Below are positions 7,110-10,225 of a stretch of DNA of 10,225 bases, piece by piece. The notes under the pieces are model-generated. The model had not been told where the DNA came from, ran no database searches, and worked only from the letters and a program-made list of their open reading frames with translations. The DNA comes from Acidobacteriota bacterium (GTDB lineage Bacteria; Acidobacteriota; Terriglobia; Terriglobales; Acidobacteriaceae). The position numbers were made by a program, and so were the translations under genes. Position 1 is the first letter of the stretch. Each line of letters begins with the position of its first letter. The stretch covers positions 1-10,225 of the forward strand of contig JAKABE010000086.1 of the NCBI GenBank assembly GCA_021801945.1, given 5' to 3'.

Positions 7110-7775
7110 CTATTTGACATGAGCGAGCCAGACCTCGCCGGCCAGTAAACCAGCCGAGACGCCGACAAACGTTCCCGCGATGACATCGCTGACGAAATGC
7201 CAGTCACCGGCAATTAGCAGCAATGCGGCAATAAGCAGTAGTGCGGAGAACAGCAGGAGACTGGCTCGATAGAGCCGCATGAAAACACCGGCGAAAGCTC
7301 CGGCCAGAACCATGTGCCCCGAGGGGAAACTGCTGTTGGAAGAGCCGCTGAGGAGATTGAAGGCATGGCGGGCGCCGTGCATCACGGCCGCCGGACTCGG
7401 CACCCCAAAGAAATACTTGAGCGTACCGCTGTTAATTGCGTAGGCGCAGATAGAGGTGAGACATGCGAGCACGGTCGTCTCACGAAGAGACGATAGATGT
7501 CCGCGCCTGATGCGAAGGATAACCAGCGTGAGTGCAACGACCGCTTCGACGCCCAGAAGAACGGCACTGGTAAGTCCCTTCGCCAAGCGTTCTGCCGACG
7601 CCCAAAGCCCATAGACATAATGGGCGATTGGCACGTCAAGGTACACGAACGAGACCACTATGGCTAGCGTGCAAATCAGCAGGGAGAGGAACCACATTCG
7701 GTAAGGAACGCGAAGACTTCTTTCTTCGAACGCGCCTCCACTGCGCTGCTGATAACCACCAGGACCTTCAACCAA
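7110..7775 (-). CDS. PAP2-family membrane protein, motif-degenerate
   Basis: This 221-residue integral membrane protein belongs to the PAP2 (type 2 phosphatidic acid phosphatase) superfamily, whose usual members remove phosphate from lipids such as undecaprenyl pyrophosphate at the outer face of the inner membrane. Hydrophobic helices occur near 28-46, 66-88, 100-117, 155-167, 171-189 and 198-215. Motif 2 is intact as FPSGH (150-154), and motif 3 keeps His193 and Asp197 (GDWHFVSD). Motif 1, normally K-x6-RP, reads KYFFGVPSP, so Lys120 is kept but Arg is replaced by Ser. The SR normally at the start of motif 3 is also absent (LLIAGDWH). Phosphate binding may therefore differ or be lost. The start is TTG at 7775, preceded by GGGAG about 10 bases upstream; an ATG at 7697 (residue 27) is possible but has no visible ribosome site. 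It lies downstream of the YwiC-like gene on the same strand, 304 bp away. Confidence 0.82.
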   Translation of the reverse strand: MVEGPGGYQQRSGGAFEERSLRVPYRMWFLSLLICTLAIVVSFVYLDVPIAHYVYGLWASAERLAKGLTSAVLLGVEAVVALTLVILRIRRGHLSSLRETTVLACLTSICAYAINSGTLKYFFGVPSPAAVMHGARHAFNLLSGSSNSSFPSGHMVLAGAFAGVFMRLYRASLLLFSALLLIAALLLIAGDWHFVSDVIAGTFVGVSAGLLAGEVWLAHVK

Positions 7776-8079
7776 TAAGATCTCCCTTCACCGGCCACCC
7801 TCGGCAGCGCCCAGCTCACTTTTCCTGGTCCAATCCTACTGAATACAGAACCCGTTCGCGCACAGTTCCGCAGGAATAATGATACTCGTAGGCGGATAGC
7901 GGCGGTGAGATTGAGAACAGGACGGCGAGGCTTTGACAAGAGCCGCTCCGGCCGCTAGCCTGCTTCGATCCCGCTCCATCGATTGCCGAGGCGGATGCGG
8001 CGAGCCGGATGAAGCACCTGCGCGTCGGGTCGAGCGCACGATAGGCTCTGACCAGGAAACGTCAATATTCGCTATCTCC
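7776..8079. other. gap between the YwiC-like and PAP2 genes
   Basis: This 304-bp stretch separates two genes on the same strand. It is too long for a tight operon and carries a promoter-like pair at 8038-8065. Two minus-strand frames of 67 and 87 codons overlap it, but they show no domain, and one runs into the PAP2 gene in another frame, so neither is called. I see no terminator after the YwiC-like gene. Confidence 0.45.
8038..8065 (-). promoter_or_regulatory. possible sigma-70-type promoter
   Basis: On the minus strand TTGACG (8065-8060) is followed after 16 bases by TATCGT (8043-8038), matching the consensus at 5 of 6 and 4 of 6 positions. Transcription from here would run toward the PAP2 gene with a leader of about 250 bases. 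The match is moderate and the organism's promoter rules are unknown. Confidence 0.25.
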
Positions 8080-8937
8080 TTACCAAAGACCAGCGATCAA
8101 CAGCGCGGAATACAGGGTGGAGAGCATGAGCGCCTGCTGTCCGGCAGTCTTAAGCGGCATCTGGAGGGAAGCGGGATTCTTCTGCCTCATCAGGTCATAG
8201 GCGTAGCCTACGGCGGCCAATGCGAGAGCCAGGGCGATCCATGGCCGCCTGAGGATCGTTGCCGTAACCGCCGCACACAGGAGCAGTCCCGCAGCAGTCT
8301 GGGCAGCGTAGCGAAACTGCCGGCTCGCGGCCGAGGCATTTCGAAGGGCAATCCGGGCATCGAGCCTGGCATGAACCACCAGGATTCCCGCGCCTGCCTG
8401 CATCGCGGTTAAAGCCCAAAACCACCAGCACCAAGGCGCGATAGAGCCCTTCGCAGATATGCATGCCGCCAGAGATGTCGACGTCAAGGCTGCGGCGCTT
8501 GCAAGCTGGAAAAGTGTCGAGCGCTGGCGATTCTTGAGATTGACGATCATGGTAATGCAGCCAAATGTGGCAACGCCGACGGCCACGGCCCCAAAAGCCT
8601 TGAGCGGCCAGGTTGCGAACAGAATTGCCACGCTCGCCATCAGCACAACACTCCAACCCACAAGCCAGTGAAAGGCCGCGGACGAATCGGCACTTCTGCG
8701 CTTCCACACAAATCGCTTCCGAATCAGCAGGACAGCGGGATCCTTTGCGGAGAGGGCTGCAAAGGCCGCCGCCGGAACCGCAAGCTCGCTCCAATGCCAG
8801 GTCCGGGCCAATATGGCGACACTGAAAATCGGGGTGAGAAGCATCGCTGTCGCCCCGTGCTCGCGGGGAAGATAGGCTTCGGGTCCGTTTCTTGCTTTCG
8901 CCGGGTCCGCCTTCGCAAGAGTGTGCATGGCTGTCAC
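8080..8937 (-). CDS. YwiC-like multi-pass membrane protein
   Basis: This 285-residue inner-membrane protein resembles the YwiC-like family, best recognised by the motif LPREHGATAMLL near the N-terminus (residues 23-34). The family's biochemical role is not known to me; in Bacillus the namesake lies near nitrate-respiration genes, but no such genes are present here. A short charged N-terminal tail is followed by roughly eight hydrophobic segments, around 30-45, 50-63, 90-108, 111-132, 143-160, 168-189, 210-228 and 231-247, with a last one at 268-284. Basic loops such as RKRFVWKRR (73-81) suggest cytoplasmic sides. The start is GTG at 8937, directly after an in-frame TGA; the ATG at 8928 (residue 4) is equally likely, and neither has a strong ribosome site. 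It is transcribed away from trxA. Confidence 0.75.
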   Translation of the reverse strand: MTAMHTLAKADPAKARNGPEAYLPREHGATAMLLTPIFSVAILARTWHWSELAVPAAAFAALSAKDPAVLLIRKRFVWKRRSADSSAAFHWLVGWSVVLMASVAILFATWPLKAFGAVAVGVATFGCITMIVNLKNRQRSTLFQLASAAALTSTSLAACISAKGSIAPWCWWFWALTAMQAGAGILVVHARLDARIALRNASAASRQFRYAAQTAAGLLLCAAVTATILRRPWIALALALAAVGYAYDLMRQKNPASLQMPLKTAGQQALMLSTLYSALLIAGLW

Positions 8938-9648
8938 TCAGGGTCCGGCGCGCAACGTAGTTCTACTTCCCCCTCTCGCGCGCCATATACGATGAGGATA
9001 CTGGAAATGCCCTTTCAGTCACAGCGACTTTCGTCACAAAAGCTGTGGCGGGAAGCGTTTTTGGCGAGGCGCATGGCCTTATCCTGCTGTTGCGTGACCA
9101 ACCGCCTGGGAACTAGATATTTCCCTCCCCTCCCCGGCCGATCGGACTCCTGAGAGCGAGGCGCTCGCAGCAATGAACATGGCTAGGCTGCATCGCTGTC
9201 AGCTTCAGCAAGGTTGAGAGATCCATGTCCTGTTCGGGCTCGTTGGCCGGCCAATCGAAAGCCCTCCACCGGCGATCAACTGTTCCCCAGCCTGGTTCCC
9301 GGCCCCGCAGTAGACTGCCGACCGCCCGGCCTCGATCTACTCCAAGCGTCCCTCTCAAAAGCCGATCTCCATCGCCGACTTGCGCATCTTGCGTCCTAGT
9401 TCGGCATTTTCATCTCTCAATAACCTTCGCTGCCGTGGCCCGGAAGCGTGTTGCCGATTCGCCGGAGGAACGTGCGCCGTCATCGACGCGCGACATGGGG
9501 AATAGATTCCACAATTTGTTCCATCGCCGCAGGCCTGCCAACCATTTCCGAAAAGACAGGTTTATCAATAGGTTATCGCTGCGTCGAATCTATTGATTTT
9601 CTGGATAATCACCGGATTTTTGATTACCATTTTATTACCGAAGTTTGC
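8938..9648. other. long non-coding region
   Basis: About 700 bp between the YwiC-like gene and the candidate small RNA show no convincing gene. A 123-codon plus-strand frame (9225-9596) and an 81-codon minus-strand frame (9113-9358) have odd, Arg/Ser/Pro-rich composition, no ribosome site and no domain. The left end, 8938-9000, must hold the YwiC-like promoter; a GGCGCGC/GCGCGCC inverted repeat (8947-8953, 8978-8984) lies in that leader. From about 9555 to 9660 the sequence turns clearly AT-rich compared with its surroundings. Confidence 0.5.
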
Positions 9649-9677
9649 TTGCTATTCGAGAGCAGAGATCCTACATT
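9649..9677 (+). promoter_or_regulatory. possible promoter for a small RNA
   Basis: TTGCTA (9649-9654) and TACATT (9672-9677) are separated by exactly 17 bases, each matching the sigma-70 consensus at 4 of 6 positions. The AT-rich stretch just upstream could help RNA polymerase bind. A start about 7 bases after the -10 would fall at 9684-9686, exactly where a hairpin followed by a terminator begins. The placement is the main support; the hexamers alone are weak. Confidence 0.3.
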
Positions 9678-9683
9678 CGCTGC

Positions 9684-9757
9684 GTGAGCAGTTCTGGGGG
9701 AGGGCTGCTCTAGCGCCCGTGGTCCTGCACGGATCCGGGCGCTTCTATTTATCTCTT
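9684..9757 (+). ncRNA. candidate two-hairpin small RNA or trxA-leader attenuator
   Basis: Two stem-loops lie side by side. The first is GAGCAG/CTGCTC (9686-9691 with 9705-9710), enclosing a 13-base G-rich loop (TTCTGGGGGAGGG). One base later comes the strong terminator stem at 9712-9743 with its T-rich tail. With the promoter-like pair just upstream this would give an RNA of roughly 70 bases. I do not recognise it as 6S, tmRNA, SRP or any riboswitch. The terminator ends 177 bases before the trxA start on the same strand, so it could instead stop transcripts entering trxA from a promoter further upstream. Confidence 0.35.
9712..9757 (+). terminator. Rho-independent terminator
   Basis: A perfect outer stem AGCGCCCG/CGGGCGCT (9712-9719 with 9736-9743) continues after one bulged T into an inner stem of five pairs, one of them G-T (9721-9725 with 9731-9735), around the loop TGCAC. 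It is followed by TTCTATTTATCTCTT, ten of fifteen bases being T counting the last stem base. This is a textbook intrinsic terminator for plus-strand transcription; on the minus strand no T-run follows. No protein gene on the plus strand precedes it within 3 kb. Confidence 0.8.
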
Positions 9758-9934
9758 GATCGCCCATCCCACTCCCGGATGTCAGACCGAAAAATCTCTT
9801 CGAAGCGGGCGCGCCCTTCATTCCGCACCAGCCATCAAACAGCCGATGCCGTATGCGACTTTGCACTCCAGTCGCGCATCATAAAGGAGACGGTTTCCTG
9901 TACACTTGAAGCGTGCGGGTCCGCAAGGAGGATC
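9758..9934 (+). promoter_or_regulatory. trxA upstream region and ribosome site
   Basis: The stretch between the terminator and trxA should hold the trxA promoter. TACACT at 9901-9906 is a possible -10 box but has no good -35 at 16-18 bases. AAGGAGG at 9925-9931 is a complete Shine-Dalgarno sequence, 3 bases before the ATG at 9935, and fixes that start. A GGGCGCGCCC palindrome lies at 9807-9816. Confidence 0.5.
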
Positions 9935-10225
9935 ATGGCTGGATCAGGAATTTTGGAAGTGAACGATGCCAACTTCGATCAGGAAGTGCTGCAAAGCGAG
10001 CAGCCGGTCCTGGTGGATTTCTGGGCCGTCTGGTGCGGTCCGTGCAAGGCGATTGCGCCGGTAGTAGAGGGTATCGCCACTAATTATGCAGGGAAGCTAA
10101 AAGTAGCCAAAGTGAACGTGGACCAAAATGGCGCCACTCCTTCGCGCTACAACATTCGAGGCATCCCAACGCTTTTATTTTTCAAGGGCGGCAAAGTAGC
10201 GGACCAAGTAGTGGGCTTTGTGCCG
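9935..10225 (+). CDS. trxA: thioredoxin, 3' end cut off by the window
   Basis: Thioredoxin reduces protein disulfides in the cytoplasm and is itself reduced by thioredoxin reductase. The 97 codons present show the whole fold up to the last strand and helix. They include VLVDFWAVWCGPCK with the redox pair Cys34/Cys37 and Trp33, the buried Asp28, VAKVNVDQN in the central strand, and RGIPTLLFFKGGK with cis-Pro78. There is no signal peptide. Typical TrxA is 105-110 residues, so only about ten residues are missing and the frame is open to the edge. The start is supported by the strong AAGGAGG ahead of it. The active-site context FWAVWCGPC differs from the commoner FWAxWCGPC only at a variable position. 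Confidence 0.93.
   Translation, partial: MAGSGILEVNDANFDQEVLQSEQPVLVDFWAVWCGPCKAIAPVVEGIATNYAGKLKVAKVNVDQNGATPSRYNIRGIPTLLFFKGGKVADQVVGFVP

Noticed and set aside
9355..9423. Minus-strand peptide LLRDENAELGRKMRKSAMEI that recalls the coiled-coil end of IS3-type OrfA transposases.
   Set aside because: Only about 20 residues, followed at once by a stop, with no OrfB, no HTH and no terminal inverted repeats. Too short to call a mobile-element remnant.
9225..9596. 123-codon plus-strand frame.
   Set aside because: Arg/Ser/Pro-rich translation typical of a shadow frame in GC-rich DNA, no ribosome site and no domain.

Overview
The window looks like ordinary chromosome from a GC-rich, Gram-negative bacterium. 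The most likely source is the phylum Acidobacteriota. The grounds are an OprB-type outer-membrane porin, a DUF4382/DUF5666-like lipoprotein of a kind common in that phylum, a YwiC-like membrane protein, and an intergenic element made of short GC-rich hairpins. This placement is inference from gene content, not a database match.

Layout. Positions 1-2213 (+ strand) hold a possible CRP/FNR-type site, a secreted mono-haem c-type cytochrome and a carbohydrate-type porin. Positions 2214-2443 are a convergent gap with a strong 40-bp hairpin. Positions 2444-5186 (- strand) hold a large lipoprotein and dapA (lysine and diaminopimelate synthesis), separated by about 380 bp. A roughly 400-bp divergent gap leads to gluQ (+ strand, 5586-6566), which makes a tRNA-Asp queuosine modification. 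Positions 6567-7109 are non-coding and carry a three-hairpin element. Positions 7110-8937 (- strand) hold a PAP2-family membrane protein with a degraded phosphate-binding motif and a YwiC-like membrane protein. Positions 8938-9934 contain no convincing protein gene but hold a good intrinsic terminator and a candidate two-hairpin small RNA. The window ends inside trxA (thioredoxin, + strand), which is cut off by the edge.

The genes do not form one pathway. They are mostly single-gene units with long gaps: housekeeping enzymes (DapA, GluQ, TrxA) mixed with envelope proteins (cytochrome, porin, lipoprotein, PAP2, YwiC-like). I see no transposase, integrase, phage, CRISPR or defence genes, no rRNA and no tRNA. 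No clear new multi-gene system is visible. The best leads are the candidate small RNA or trxA-leader attenuator at 9649-9757, the PAP2 protein that lacks conserved arginines, and the two structured intergenic elements.
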